Of a DNA stretch of 64,000 bases, positions 25,040 through 33,830 are shown one piece after another (the stretch's first letter is position 1; each line of letters opens with the position of its first letter). The position numbers and the translations under genes are program-made. The notes beneath the pieces were generated by a model, which worked only from the letters and a program-made list of their open reading frames with translations, had not been told where the DNA came from and did not search any database. The DNA is from Bacteroidota bacterium (GTDB lineage Bacteria > Bacteroidota > Bacteroidia > Cytophagales > Spirosomataceae). The stretch spans positions 62,001-126,000 of the forward strand of contig JAIUOF010000008.1 of the NCBI GenBank assembly GCA_020161355.1, read 5' to 3'.

Positions 25040-25243
25040 ATGAAAATAGTTGTAAATCTTGATGTTATGATGGCTAAGAGGAAAATGTCATTAAATGAAT
25101 TGGCAGAAAGAACCGGTATGACCAATGTAAATCTTTCAATTCTAAAAAATCAAAAAGCAAAAGGAGTAAGATTTGAAACTCTGGCATTGATATGCAATGT
25201 TTTGGAGTGTCAACCTGGGGATATTTTGGAAATGGTGAATTAA
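25040..25243 (+). CDS. Small XRE/Cro-type HTH regulator (YozG-like)
   Basis: A 67-residue protein that is nothing but one helix-turn-helix domain: 'MSLNELAERTGMTNVNLSILKNQKAKGVRFETLALICNVL'. The ATG at 25040 is preferred over a TTG two codons earlier that overlaps the upstream stop. It is the usual companion of DUF2975 genes and probably represses its own operon. It could also act at the palindromes just downstream. Confidence 0.88.
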   Translation: MKIVVNLDVMMAKRKMSLNELAERTGMTNVNLSILKNQKAKGVRFETLALICNVLECQPGDILEMVN

Positions 25244-25248
25244 TTATT

Positions 25249-25264
25249 TTGCCGATATCGGCAA
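25249..25264. promoter_or_regulatory. Perfect 16-bp palindrome, operator candidate 1
   Basis: TTGCCGATATCGGCAA, perfectly self-complementary, six bases after the HTH gene and 67 bp before the Fic gene. It lies about eight bases upstream of a -7-like sequence (TATATTTA, 25272-25279). Confidence 0.65.
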
Positions 25265-25300
25265 TAAAATCTATATTTACACTGGATTTTAATTAGAAAT

Positions 25301-25318
25301 ATTGCCGCTAGTGGCAAT
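25301..25318. promoter_or_regulatory. Near-perfect 18-bp palindrome, operator candidate 2
   Basis: ATTGCCGCTAGTGGCAAT shares the TTGCC...GGCAA half-sites with the palindrome at 25249. The two centres are 53 bp apart, about five helical turns. It lies just before the Fic start codon. Confidence 0.65.
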
Positions 25319-25330
25319 TTTTGTTTACCA

Positions 25331-26224
25331 ATGAAATATATCTCTGTAAGTGATTTTGCAAAAATATGGAATGTTCCGGAGAGAACGGTTAGATATAATT
25401 GTGAAAAAGGAAAGTTAGAAGGTGCTTTTTTGACTGGAAAGACTTGGAATATTCCGGAAGATTCAGAATGGCCGGACAAAACAATTAGACAAAACAAATC
25501 AGAGAACCATTTGCTCAAAATTCTGAAAGAGCAAAAAGAAATGAAGCTCAAAGGAGGTATTTATCACCGCACACAAATTGACCTCACTTACTCCTCCAAT
25601 CGCATAGAAGGGAGTATGCTCAGCCATGATCAAACCCGTTTTATTTTTGAAACCAATACCCTTGGTCCGACAGTTGAAAGCACCAATGTAGATGATGTGA
25701 TAGAAACATCAAACCACTTTCGGTGTGTTGATATGATCATAGAAAAGGCCAATGCTAAGCTATCCGAGGCAATGATAAAGGAACTTCACTTTATGCTTAA
25801 ATCAGGCACTTCAGATGCACGAAAAGATTGGTTTAATGTAGGCGGGTACAAAAAATTACCTAATGAAGTGGGTGGTAATGAAACTTGCCTGCCAGAATTG
25901 GTTGATATAAAAATGAAAGAGCTTCTTTCAGAATATCATCAAAAACGAGGAAAGACTTTAACTGACATTATTGATTTTCACCACAAATTTGAAATGATAC
26001 ACCCCTTTCAGGATGGCAACGGGAGAGTCGGAAGACTAATTTTATTTAAGGAATGTCTGGCAAATAATATTATTCCATTTATAATAACTGAAGACCTGAA
26101 ATTTTTCTATTACCGTGGTTTGCAGGAATGGCAAAATGTAAAGGAATATTTGGCTGAAACTTGCCTTACCGCTCAAGATAATTATAAAAATATCATGAAT
26201 TATTTCCGGATAAATGAGAAATAA
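25331..26224 (+). CDS. Fic-domain AMP/NMP-transferase with N-terminal HTH
   Basis: 297 residues. Residues 1-50 resemble a MerR/excisionase-like winged helix ('YISVSDFAKIWNVPERTVRYNCEKGKL'). The Fic core has the complete motif 'HPFQDGNGRVGR' starting at His224. An inhibitory-helix motif, Ser-x3-Glu-Gly ('SNRIEG', Glu93), precedes the core, so this is probably a self-inhibited class II Fic protein. It transfers AMP or a related group from a nucleotide to a hydroxyl on a target protein. The HTH and the two phased palindromes upstream point to self-regulation. The 3' end overlaps the convergent next gene by 32 bp. Confidence 0.9.
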   Translation: MKYISVSDFAKIWNVPERTVRYNCEKGKLEGAFLTGKTWNIPEDSEWPDKTIRQNKSENHLLKILKEQKEMKLKGGIYHRTQIDLTYSSNRIEGSMLSHDQTRFIFETNTLGPTVESTNVDDVIETSNHFRCVDMIIEKANAKLSEAMIKELHFMLKSGTSDARKDWFNVGGYKKLPNEVGGNETCLPELVDIKMKELLSEYHQKRGKTLTDIIDFHHKFEMIHPFQDGNGRVGRLILFKECLANNIIPFIITEDLKFFYYRGLQEWQNVKEYLAETCLTAQDNYKNIMNYFRINEK

Positions 26225-28175
26225 CACTCACCCTACACCAATGTTCCTCAGAATATTCTTTACTTGAATAAATAATTGCTGAACTATCGACCGAAGAAAG
26301 TTGGAGGTCAGGTTTCAGAGCAGCCTCAAATACCAGATTTCCAATTCGCCAGCTCATTAGAAAATTCTCTTTGGAAGGTTTGCTAATCCAGGCGAAATCA
26401 TTTTGGTTTTGTTGTAAAAAATGCTTTTCAAATACTGTTTTCATTTTTTCAATTTCCTGAAAAAGGCCAAAGTTTTTACCCCAAACAAACGGGCCGTGAG
26501 TCACTTTATCTGTTTCGGTATCATCAGTAATCTGAAAAACATAGAGTTTGGTATATTCTTCGTTGATTGCTCTTTCCAAATGAGGGTTTCTGACTTCAAA
26601 TCCCAGTGACATATAGGATGGCATTTCGGGGAAAAACGTACCCACAAAATACCTCAAATGATTCCCTTTTTTATAAAACTCATCAAAACGGGGGTCATCT
26701 TTATCGGCAGTTATCATGGTGAAATTTGGAGCAAAATTCCTGGTTTCAGCCAGCTCCAGGTATTTTTCCAGATTTTCCATGAAAAGTTCTGAGCCCACCA
26801 GCGATGCTTGCAAATCACCTAAAGTACTGTCAGCTGCTATGGCCTCCAGATGATCTTCTTCCACGCCATAGCCCATAGTATCGGGCGGAGCAATGAAAGT
26901 CTCCGCAAAGAAACCAAAATAGGGCACGCCGTTTTTCTGAACATATTTTTTGATTGCCTTTAATGGATCATAATATTCCCCAATTTCCTTTGGAACACCA
27001 TCTTTTCGAGGCTGAACATGAGCCATATCTCCCCGCATAAAGTCGAAATTAAATTCTTGTTGGCAAGCCAGATATTTTCGGCAAACATATTCCCATGCCG
27101 GAATATTTGGTTTTGAAAAATCAAGATTTTGGTTGGTATCGCTTATGGTATGGTAAAACTTATAGCGTGTCAATGGGCCAAAAACCCTCGACATACCTTC
27201 AGGTTCATCAAACTGGTAGTTGTACCATTTGTTGCCCATTTGGTCCATGATGTAGTCGTTTTCGACAAGGTGTAAGCATCTGTAGGGAGGAGCCATAGTA
27301 ACGGGCAAAGTTTCAAAGCCAGCATACAGAACCTGCTGCATCAGTTGCAATCTCCTTTGCAAGCGACAATTTGTGTCCTCTATTCTTCCAAAAAGAACTT
27401 CCAGCTTTTGGGCATCCGAGAGTAGTGGATTATTGAAATCGAAAAAGAATTCTTTTGAATAAGAAATAAAACTGCCGTTTGCCGATCCATTCTTTTCCAA
27501 AAATTTCCAAACTACATTTTCAACCTTCCCTGCATTTTCATGGCTAACCTTCACGAGTTTAGCTCCACTTCTTTCGGCCCATTCAAATATTTCAGGATAA
27601 AGAAAGACGAGCTCCGAAAACCTGTCGGTATGTGGAATCACATCCATTCCGATAGTTTTTCCCATTAAATGCACGAGATTCACAACTACTTTAAGCTGCT
27701 TGGCAGGGGTATCCAGGTGTGGAATGGCATTTTTTAGTTCCTGACTAAAAAACTCAGGATTGATGTTCCAGCTTGTTTTTCCGTATAAACTCGCTACTAC
27801 TCCGGGCTCCCAGATAGGCAAAATGTGTACAGAATCCTGATTGCTGCCAATAGTTAAGAGGTACTTTACAAGGTTAAAAAAGTTTCCAATAGTCCTGATA
27901 TTAACGCCAACCATGTTTGAAGTTTTCAACCATGAGCCATCATTGCAGTTTTTTACAGGACTTTCGATTTTATAATTTGAGTCCAGAGCCTGACTAAGAT
28001 TTTCAGACCCAAATTTTTGAGCAAAAATCTGCAGAATATCAAAAACGCCAAGATTTACAGCAATTTCCGGAATAAGGTTATGCACAAAAGAAGTTTTATG
28101 GCCGGTATAGTCCATTTTTAAATCAAAATGGCTATTCCTCCACACATCAAACGGGCTTTGATCCGGAGAGTTCAT
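26193..28175 (-). CDS. Alpha-amylase-superfamily (GH13-like) protein
   Basis: 660 residues without a signal peptide. The spacing of three motifs suggests the GH13 barrel. 'IGMDVIPHTDRF' fits region I, 'FDFMRGDMAHV' fits region II (Arg-x-Asp nucleophile), and 'FGFFAETF' fits region III (acid Glu). A candidate for region IV is 'TMITADKDDPRF'. The level of similarity is low, so substrate and even activity are uncertain. No glycogen or maltodextrin genes are near. A -7 element on the minus strand (28218-28211) lies about 36 bp upstream. It overlaps the Fic gene tail to tail. Confidence 0.5.
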   Translation of the reverse strand: MNSPDQSPFDVWRNSHFDLKMDYTGHKTSFVHNLIPEIAVNLGVFDILQIFAQKFGSENLSQALDSNYKIESPVKNCNDGSWLKTSNMVGVNIRTIGNFFNLVKYLLTIGSNQDSVHILPIWEPGVVASLYGKTSWNINPEFFSQELKNAIPHLDTPAKQLKVVVNLVHLMGKTIGMDVIPHTDRFSELVFLYPEIFEWAERSGAKLVKVSHENAGKVENVVWKFLEKNGSANGSFISYSKEFFFDFNNPLLSDAQKLEVLFGRIEDTNCRLQRRLQLMQQVLYAGFETLPVTMAPPYRCLHLVENDYIMDQMGNKWYNYQFDEPEGMSRVFGPLTRYKFYHTISDTNQNLDFSKPNIPAWEYVCRKYLACQQEFNFDFMRGDMAHVQPRKDGVPKEIGEYYDPLKAIKKYVQKNGVPYFGFFAETFIAPPDTMGYGVEEDHLEAIAADSTLGDLQASLVGSELFMENLEKYLELAETRNFAPNFTMITADKDDPRFDEFYKKGNHLRYFVGTFFPEMPSYMSLGFEVRNPHLERAINEEYTKLYVFQITDDTETDKVTHGPFVWGKNFGLFQEIEKMKTVFEKHFLQQNQNDFAWISKPSKENFLMSWRIGNLVFEAALKPDLQLSSVDSSAIIYSSKEYSEEHWCRVSVISHLSGNNS

Positions 28176-28210
28176 CTGAGAAAATTTGTAATCATAGGTT
28201 CTTAAGGGAG

Positions 28211-28218
28211 CAAACTTA
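28211..28218 (-). promoter_or_regulatory. -7 element (TAAGTTTG) of the GH13-like gene
   Basis: Exact TAnnTTTG match on the minus strand, 36 bp before the start codon. The -33 is poor. Confidence 0.45.
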
Positions 28219-28343
28219 TTAAAAATTTTGAAAAAAACATTATTTGGTATGATTTAGACCGGGTTAAAGACCTTATTTTTTGAACTTGTCCAATATTTTT
28301 AGGAGTATCAACGTTTGGAATATCGAAAACAAAATCTTGCGAA

Positions 28344-29432
28344 ATGCCCAAAAACCTGCTTTTATTTTTTTTGATCACAATGAAATTCAATGGTTTTGCA
28401 CAGCAAAATTCAAACCTGATAATTGGAAAGAGCTATTATGGAAATACTATAAATGAACGGGAAATTTGCGATTTGGTGGCGTTTTCCAGTCGGCCTGAAG
28501 TAAGCATGGCGGTAGAAAAAATTGTAAAAAGGTCGGGCTTGAAACAGAATTTTTATGTGATGGAATGCCCTAACACTGAAAATTGTTTTGCAGCAACAAG
28601 AAATGGTGAAAGGCTGATAGTTTATGATCCGGACTTTATTGGGAAACTTTCTGACGCCACCCGTACTGACTGGGCAGCAATGAGCATTTTAGCCCATGAA
28701 ATCGGGCATCATTTGCAGGGACATACTATAAAATCAGGTGGATCAGAGCATGAAAAGGAGCTGGAGGCCGATGAGTTTGCCGGTTTTGTTATGTACCAGC
28801 TCGGAGCAACTTTGAAGGAGGCTCAGTCGGCTATTTCGACTTTGACCACAGAATACACAACCAGCACTCATCCCGCAAGGGGCCAAAGGCTGAAAGCCAT
28901 TGAAAGAGGCTACAAAAATGCAAAAGAACTTTATCCCGGAATAAAATCAGATCTCAAACAGGAAAAACAGGATGAGACAATTGCGGATAGAACAGAGAAC
29001 ATTGTTATTGAAACCGAGGTAGTTGATGCTCCGAAAAGAACCAAAGGGTGCATAGAAGGGACTTGTTTTGAGGGTTATGGGGAGGCTATCAACTCCAAGA
29101 CGAATGAAAAATATGCCGGAGAATGGCACATGGGAAAAAGATCAGGAAAAGGAAAAGAGTACTATAAAGACGGCAAAATCAAATATGAGGGCAATTTTGT
29201 GAATGGGGTGTATTCAGGTCAGGGGAAGTATTATTTCAAAAATGGCGAAAAGTATTCGGGGAGTTTTGTGAACGGAATCATGCATGGACAAAAATCTACA
29301 TTTTCACTTCGAAACGGAGACAGAGTGATTGTTGATTATATCCAGGGAAAAAAAGAGGGCAAAGCCAAAATTATATATTACGGCGGAGTAGAAGGTACCG
29401 CCTATTATAAAAATGACAAGGAGATAAGGTAG
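28344..29432 (+). CDS. Exported HExxH metalloprotease-like protein with C-terminal MORN repeats
   Basis: 362 residues. The N-terminus is hydrophobic and ends in 'FNGFAQ', a likely signal peptide. The central domain has 'LAHEIGHHLQGH' (His118, Glu119, His122) and, downstream, 'KELEADEFAGFVM', whose Glu is well placed as third zinc ligand as in M48-like gluzincins. From about residue 245 the chain turns into MORN-type repeats ('YAGEWHMGKRSGKGKEYYKDG', 'YEGNFVNGVYSGQGKYYFKNG', 'YSGSFVNGIMHGQ'). A protease joined to MORN repeats suggests a periplasmic enzyme held at a surface or lipid. Its substrate is unknown. Confidence 0.8.
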   Translation: MPKNLLLFFLITMKFNGFAQQNSNLIIGKSYYGNTINEREICDLVAFSSRPEVSMAVEKIVKRSGLKQNFYVMECPNTENCFAATRNGERLIVYDPDFIGKLSDATRTDWAAMSILAHEIGHHLQGHTIKSGGSEHEKELEADEFAGFVMYQLGATLKEAQSAISTLTTEYTTSTHPARGQRLKAIERGYKNAKELYPGIKSDLKQEKQDETIADRTENIVIETEVVDAPKRTKGCIEGTCFEGYGEAINSKTNEKYAGEWHMGKRSGKGKEYYKDGKIKYEGNFVNGVYSGQGKYYFKNGEKYSGSFVNGIMHGQKSTFSLRNGDRVIVDYIQGKKEGKAKIIYYGGVEGTAYYKNDKEIR

Positions 29433-29479
29433 GATTATTTGGAAAGATAGCGTGTATACAAAAATCAATTTTTCTGCAA

Positions 29480-30295
29480 TTACAAGCTTTTCGCCTCCTC
29501 CCAAAAAACATCCATCTCGGCGAGCGTCATCTCTGACAATTTCTTTCCTGATGCAGAGGCTTTGGTTTCGAGGTATTGGAACCTTTTTATAAACTTTTTA
29601 TTGGTTCTTTCCAGAGCGGTTTCAGGATTTATGTCTATGAATCTGGCGTAATTTACCAGCGAAAACAAAACGTCACCAAATTCGGCTTCAGCCTTTTCAT
29701 TATCGATTGTTTCCTGTGTTTCGGCATTAAAATGCTCCTTAAATTCCTGCATTTCTTCCTCGACTTTTGCCCAGACCTGACTTTTTTCTTCCCAATCAAA
29801 ACCTACACCTCTCGCTTTTTCTTGAATTCGCATGGCCTTGACTAAGGCAGGAAGTGATTTAGGTACACCTCCCAGCACCGATTTGTTACCTTCTTTAAGC
29901 TTAAGCTGTTCCCAGTTTTTTTTCACATCTTCTTCATTGTTTACCACGGTATCGCCATAGATGTGAGGATGACGGTGAATCAGTTTTTCGCAGATTCCAT
30001 TAAGCACACTTACAATATCAAAGTCATCGGTTTCAGAGCCGATTTTTGCATAAAAAACCAGATGGAGCATCAAATCGCCCACTTCTTTTTGTATTTCTTT
30101 CAGGTCATTTTCAATAATAGCGTCAGAAAGCTCATAAGTCTCCTCAATGGTTAGGTGTCGCAACGTTTCAAATGTTTGTTTTCTATCCCAGGGACACTTT
30201 TCGCGAAGGTCATCCATGATGTCAAGCAGGCGGTTAAATGCCAGCAATGCATCTGTTCTTGAATCAGAAATAGGCATAGGTAGTTTTACTGACAT
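29480..30295 (-). CDS. mazG: Nucleoside triphosphate pyrophosphohydrolase MazG
   Basis: About 271 residues from the ATG at 30295, which is one base after the stop of the upstream redoxin gene; an earlier in-frame ATG would overlap that gene. It has two MazG domains. The first has 'CPWDRKQTFETLRHLTIEETYELSDAI' and 'EVGDLMLHLVFYAKI' (ExxE plus ExxD metal ligands); the second is 'AEFGDVLFSLVNYARF'. It hydrolyses (d)NTPs to NMP and PPi and cleans the nucleotide pool. Co-transcribed with the redoxin gene. Confidence 0.94.
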   Translation of the reverse strand: MSVKLPMPISDSRTDALLAFNRLLDIMDDLREKCPWDRKQTFETLRHLTIEETYELSDAIIENDLKEIQKEVGDLMLHLVFYAKIGSETDDFDIVSVLNGICEKLIHRHPHIYGDTVVNNEEDVKKNWEQLKLKEGNKSVLGGVPKSLPALVKAMRIQEKARGVGFDWEEKSQVWAKVEEEMQEFKEHFNAETQETIDNEKAEAEFGDVLFSLVNYARFIDINPETALERTNKKFIKRFQYLETKASASGKKLSEMTLAEMDVFWEEAKSL

Positions 30296-30296
30296 A

Positions 30297-30935
30297 TTAT
30301 TGAGGTTTCCATCTGATGGCACAGCCAACAGGCTTGGTTTGACTTACAATTATGGGTTTGTTATCCAGAAGGCTTTTTACCGCATCATCAAGATAAGTGG
30401 TAGATATTCCGGCAGCATCCTGCGGATTGTCGTCAATCGCACCCGAATATTTCAAAAAATATTTATTTCCTGTTTTTTGAATCACAAAAACCTGCGGAAG
30501 CCTGGTTACACCGAAGGCCCTTGCCAGTGCTTGCTTTTCATCCCTGAGTATGGGGAAAACCCAGCCTTTTTCTTTTGCTCTTGCCGAAATATTCTCCTGA
30601 TTGTCTTCCTGATAAGCTTCGGGGTCATTTGGGTTAATTAATATCATGGGATAAGACTGAGAAGTAAAACGCCTTTCTGTAGCCACCAGTCGGTCTTCAT
30701 AACTTTTTGAAAAAGGACAGTAATTACTTGTAAAAACCAAAATAAAACCCTTTGCTGAAGGAAATGAACCCAGGGAATATAGTTTTCCACTGATATTTCT
30801 TAACGAAAAATCCTTTATTTCGTCTCCAACTTTATAGGTCTGAGCTATTGAAAATCTATCTGAAAAGAAAACAAAAAATATCAATATGAAAATTTTTAAT
30901 GCTATTCCTTTCGGTTGGTTTAATGCTTTTATCAT
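30297..30935 (-). CDS. Exported thioredoxin-like (AhpC/TSA family) protein
   Basis: About 212 residues from the chosen Met. A start 11 codons earlier (30968) is also open. A signal peptide ending 'RFSIAQ' puts the protein in the periplasm. 'KDFSLRNISGKLYSLGSF' opens the redoxin fold. The active-site position reads 'SNYCPFSKSYEDR', with a single Cys in a CxxS arrangement, and a second Cys is near the C-terminus ('PVGCAIRW'). The pattern is that of the 'thioredoxin family protein' group related to AhpC/TSA. Its partner is unknown. Confidence 0.82.
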   Translation of the reverse strand: MIKALNQPKGIALKIFILIFFVFFSDRFSIAQTYKVGDEIKDFSLRNISGKLYSLGSFPSAKGFILVFTSNYCPFSKSYEDRLVATERRFTSQSYPMILINPNDPEAYQEDNQENISARAKEKGWVFPILRDEKQALARAFGVTRLPQVFVIQKTGNKYFLKYSGAIDDNPQDAAGISTTYLDDAVKSLLDNKPIIVSQTKPVGCAIRWKPQ

Positions 30936-31027
30936 AATATTTTTTTCGAAATACGCTTCAATCGGCAAAAAATTGCTGGTTTTGGTAAGGTATTTTTTTC
31001 AAAATTAATATAAATAGAAAGATTTGT

Positions 31028-31035
31028 TAGTTTTG
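31028..31035 (+). promoter_or_regulatory. -7 element (TAGTTTTG) of the quinone oxidoreductase gene
   Basis: Exact TAnnTTTG match 20 bp before the ATG at 31055. A minus-strand -7 element (31007-31000) for the redoxin/mazG unit lies just to the left, making a divergent promoter pair. Confidence 0.55.
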
Positions 31036-31054
31036 GAAACTTAATATTTGACAA

Positions 31055-32041
31055 ATGAAAGCCCTGGTTTGCCAGAAGTATGGAAAAATCAATGAAAATC
31101 TAAAATTTGAAGAGATTTCAATACCTGCTATTTCCCCGCAACAGATCTTGATTAAAGTTGCGGCATGCGGTATTAATTTCCCTGATTTATTGATGATTGA
31201 AGATAAATATCAGGTAAAACCCGGCTTGCCGTTTATTCCGGGTGGGGAGGTTTCGGGGGTAATTGTGGACGTTGGATCTGAAGTGAAGAGTTTTTTGCCG
31301 GGACAAAGGGTAGTTGCTCTGTGTGGCTGGGGTGGATTCGCCGAATATATTGCTATAGACTATGATAGAGTTTATATTATTCCGGAAGAAATTGATTTAA
31401 AAGATGCCGCAGCATTTGCCTACAATTATTCCACTGCTTTTTATGCTCTAAATCAGAGAGGTAATCTGAAAGCTGGTGAAACCATTCTTATATTAGGGGC
31501 GGCGGGCGGTGTAGGCTTGGCAGCGGTAAATCTGGCAAAAGTCATGGGTGCGAGGGTAATTGCTGCAGCCTCAAATTCTGAAAAGCTCGACATTTGCAAA
31601 AAACAGGGTGCCGATTTTCTAATAAATTATTCCAGTGATAATCTGAAAGAAAAAATCAATGAATATACAGAAAACAAAGGTGTTGATTTGGTTTTTGATG
31701 TGGTCGGTGGTGAAATTGCCGAGAAAGCCTTTAGGTGTCTTTGTTGGCAAGGCCGATATTTGGTAGTGGGTTTTGCCAGCGGAATTATTCCGGTTATGCC
31801 ATTAAATTTGCCACTCTTAAAGGGAGCTTCACTTACAGGCGTAATTTGGAGCAATTTTTCCAGAAAAGAACCCGAAGAGAATCGGAAAAACTTCTCACAG
31901 ATATTGGATTGGTTTCAAAAAGGAAAAATAAAACCGGAGATTTTCAAAGAATACACTTTGCAAAATGCGGTTTCAGGTTTACAAGATTTGAAAAACCGGA
32001 AGGTTATTGGCAAATCAATTGTGTTAATTGACGAGCAATAA
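31055..32041 (+). CDS. Zinc-independent NADPH:quinone oxidoreductase (MDR family)
   Basis: 328 residues of the quinone-oxidoreductase branch of the medium-chain dehydrogenases. The N-terminal GroES-like domain has 'AACGINFPDLLMIEDKYQ', lacking the zinc-binding Cys/His set. The cofactor domain has 'ILGAAGGVGLAAVNLAKVMGA' (NADPH). Family members reduce quinones or enones. The gene has its own promoter, and its 3' end faces the DUF4153 gene at a 14-bp gap. Confidence 0.88.
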   Translation: MKALVCQKYGKINENLKFEEISIPAISPQQILIKVAACGINFPDLLMIEDKYQVKPGLPFIPGGEVSGVIVDVGSEVKSFLPGQRVVALCGWGGFAEYIAIDYDRVYIIPEEIDLKDAAAFAYNYSTAFYALNQRGNLKAGETILILGAAGGVGLAAVNLAKVMGARVIAAASNSEKLDICKKQGADFLINYSSDNLKEKINEYTENKGVDLVFDVVGGEIAEKAFRCLCWQGRYLVVGFASGIIPVMPLNLPLLKGASLTGVIWSNFSRKEPEENRKNFSQILDWFQKGKIKPEIFKEYTLQNAVSGLQDLKNRKVIGKSIVLIDEQ

Positions 32042-32055
32042 TCACGATTACATTC

Positions 32056-33786
32056 CTATTTTTTTGTCAGCAATAACCTCCAGACTATGCTTTCAATTTT
32101 GCGATCTTTGATATATCCACTCTCCAGAAGCAATTTTCCTTTATATTTCTCATTTTCGCTTCTGAATATCAAAGAATCTTGTGGTGCCTGCTCATATTTT
32201 TTTTGTGTGATTTTTGAAAGGTCAAAACTCAGAATTTCCTTATCATTTTCAATAATTTTCAACGTTTTATCCTGATTTTTTGCCAAAAATTTGGACTCAT
32301 TTATGGTTAATTCTGAATATAAATGGTAGGAATCGAGCATCAGGTCGGCATTTTCCAGAATTACATAGTCATTGTTTTTGGCATCCACATAATAGGAAGA
32401 TTCTGATACCTCATTTTGTGGCCATTTTGTCAAAGCATAAAAAGCATTTTTTCGACCTCTCATCGATTTTTCCGCTGAGATTGTCAGAAACTCTTTTTCT
32501 GTAAACCAATCTTTTAGTTTTTCAGGCTGATTTTGAGTAAGATAATCAACCGCAGCATATACTTTGTCAATCTCTTTTTCTGATAGTTTCTTAAAATCTA
32601 CATTTGCAGGTTTTCCATTTTTCAAAAATCCATGAGATTCCAAAACTTTCGTCAACCGGTTTTTTTGATTTAATCCTGCACTATGAGAGGCATTATAGGG
32701 AGCATAAACCGTAAATATTCCGATAATAATTAATGAAAGTGGGATATAAAGAATATTATCTTTTTTCGAAATCACGAAATACAAACTTATTCCAAGCAAC
32801 CAAAACGTTAAAGTTGCCACATAATACCGAGGCTCTGTAACTCCATACTGGGAGATTCTGACATAAATCGAAACCGCCATCAGTATCACCAATGGAAGTA
32901 AAGTGATGTAATAATAACGGGTAAAATTCCATACCCAATTGTTGGAGTTTTTGAGGGGATAAATCAATAAAAAAGCCAGAATTCCAAACACAGCACTTGC
33001 CAGCACCATTATGCTCACGTAGCCTTTAGGCAGTGACCACATACCAAGGATTTTAAAAGTATAAGCCAGTAAAATCAAAAGGTAAACTGCTACAAGTGGC
33101 AACAGAACATACTGGGTAAAATATTTCAATGGCAGTGGAAAGTCATTTTCTTTGTCAATTTCCGATAAATCAGGGATTTTTGAAAGAAATATGAGGGTGT
33201 TCACAGTGCCTATACAAATAGCCCATGTATAACCAAACCATTTTTCGGAAATTTCTAATTCAAATAATTCTTTTATTCCTAAAATCGCCAGAGTGAGCCC
33301 AATAGCCAAGGTAACCGAATACAATAAAGAAGTGAATATACCAAGGAAAAGGTTTTTGTTATATTGCCAGAATGCCGGGATGTTTTTTTCTAAAAAATAG
33401 GGTGCAACTGCTGCTATCAAATGTGCGGTAATGAGCAATACCAAATATTTGATTACGAATATCTGATTTTCAAAAAGAGAATTGTCTTTTGTAGAAAAAT
33501 AATAAAACCCTAAAATATAAACCAGGCATAATCCAACTGCTAGAAACCGAGGGAGGCGTTTTCTTTCTTCAAAAATTTCGGCACTGAACATAAGTGGGAT
33601 CCCCAAAATCAAGCTAAATAGGACTCTTAAAATTTCATCTTCATTTGCTTCATTTTGGTTTATCAATAAAACAAATACAAACGTGGCTGAAACAGCAGTC
33701 AATATCGTGACCGGAAATCTGGTCAGTGACTTTTGAAACGATTTGAAAAAATTTAAAACCGATTCCTGAGAAAATATTTTAGCCAT
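32056..33786 (-). CDS. DUF4153 membrane protein
   Basis: 576 residues. The first 370 or so hold about ten to twelve membrane helices ('FPVTILTAVSATFVFVLLI', 'YFTQYVLLPLVAVYLLILLAYTF'). The last 200 are soluble and rich in strands. The length and the helix block followed by a soluble tail fit DUF4153. The function is not known. Divergent from the fucosidase gene across 44 bp. Confidence 0.78.
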   Translation of the reverse strand: MAKIFSQESVLNFFKSFQKSLTRFPVTILTAVSATFVFVLLINQNEANEDEILRVLFSLILGIPLMFSAEIFEERKRLPRFLAVGLCLVYILGFYYFSTKDNSLFENQIFVIKYLVLLITAHLIAAVAPYFLEKNIPAFWQYNKNLFLGIFTSLLYSVTLAIGLTLAILGIKELFELEISEKWFGYTWAICIGTVNTLIFLSKIPDLSEIDKENDFPLPLKYFTQYVLLPLVAVYLLILLAYTFKILGMWSLPKGYVSIMVLASAVFGILAFLLIYPLKNSNNWVWNFTRYYYITLLPLVILMAVSIYVRISQYGVTEPRYYVATLTFWLLGISLYFVISKKDNILYIPLSLIIIGIFTVYAPYNASHSAGLNQKNRLTKVLESHGFLKNGKPANVDFKKLSEKEIDKVYAAVDYLTQNQPEKLKDWFTEKEFLTISAEKSMRGRKNAFYALTKWPQNEVSESSYYVDAKNNDYVILENADLMLDSYHLYSELTINESKFLAKNQDKTLKIIENDKEILSFDLSKITQKKYEQAPQDSLIFRSENEKYKGKLLLESGYIKDRKIESIVWRLLLTKK

Positions 33787-33830
33787 TTGAGATTTTTTTT
33801 ACAATTTAAGGCAAATTTCAAAATATAAAA

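Noticed and set aside
28202..28390. Minus-strand frame upstream of the HExxH/MORN gene
   Set aside because: Overlaps the start of the protease gene and the promoter of the GH13-like gene. No recognisable domain.
30147..30641. Plus-strand frame of 164 codons opposite mazG and the redoxin gene
   Set aside because: Antisense to two well-recognised genes, with low-complexity composition; a shadow frame.
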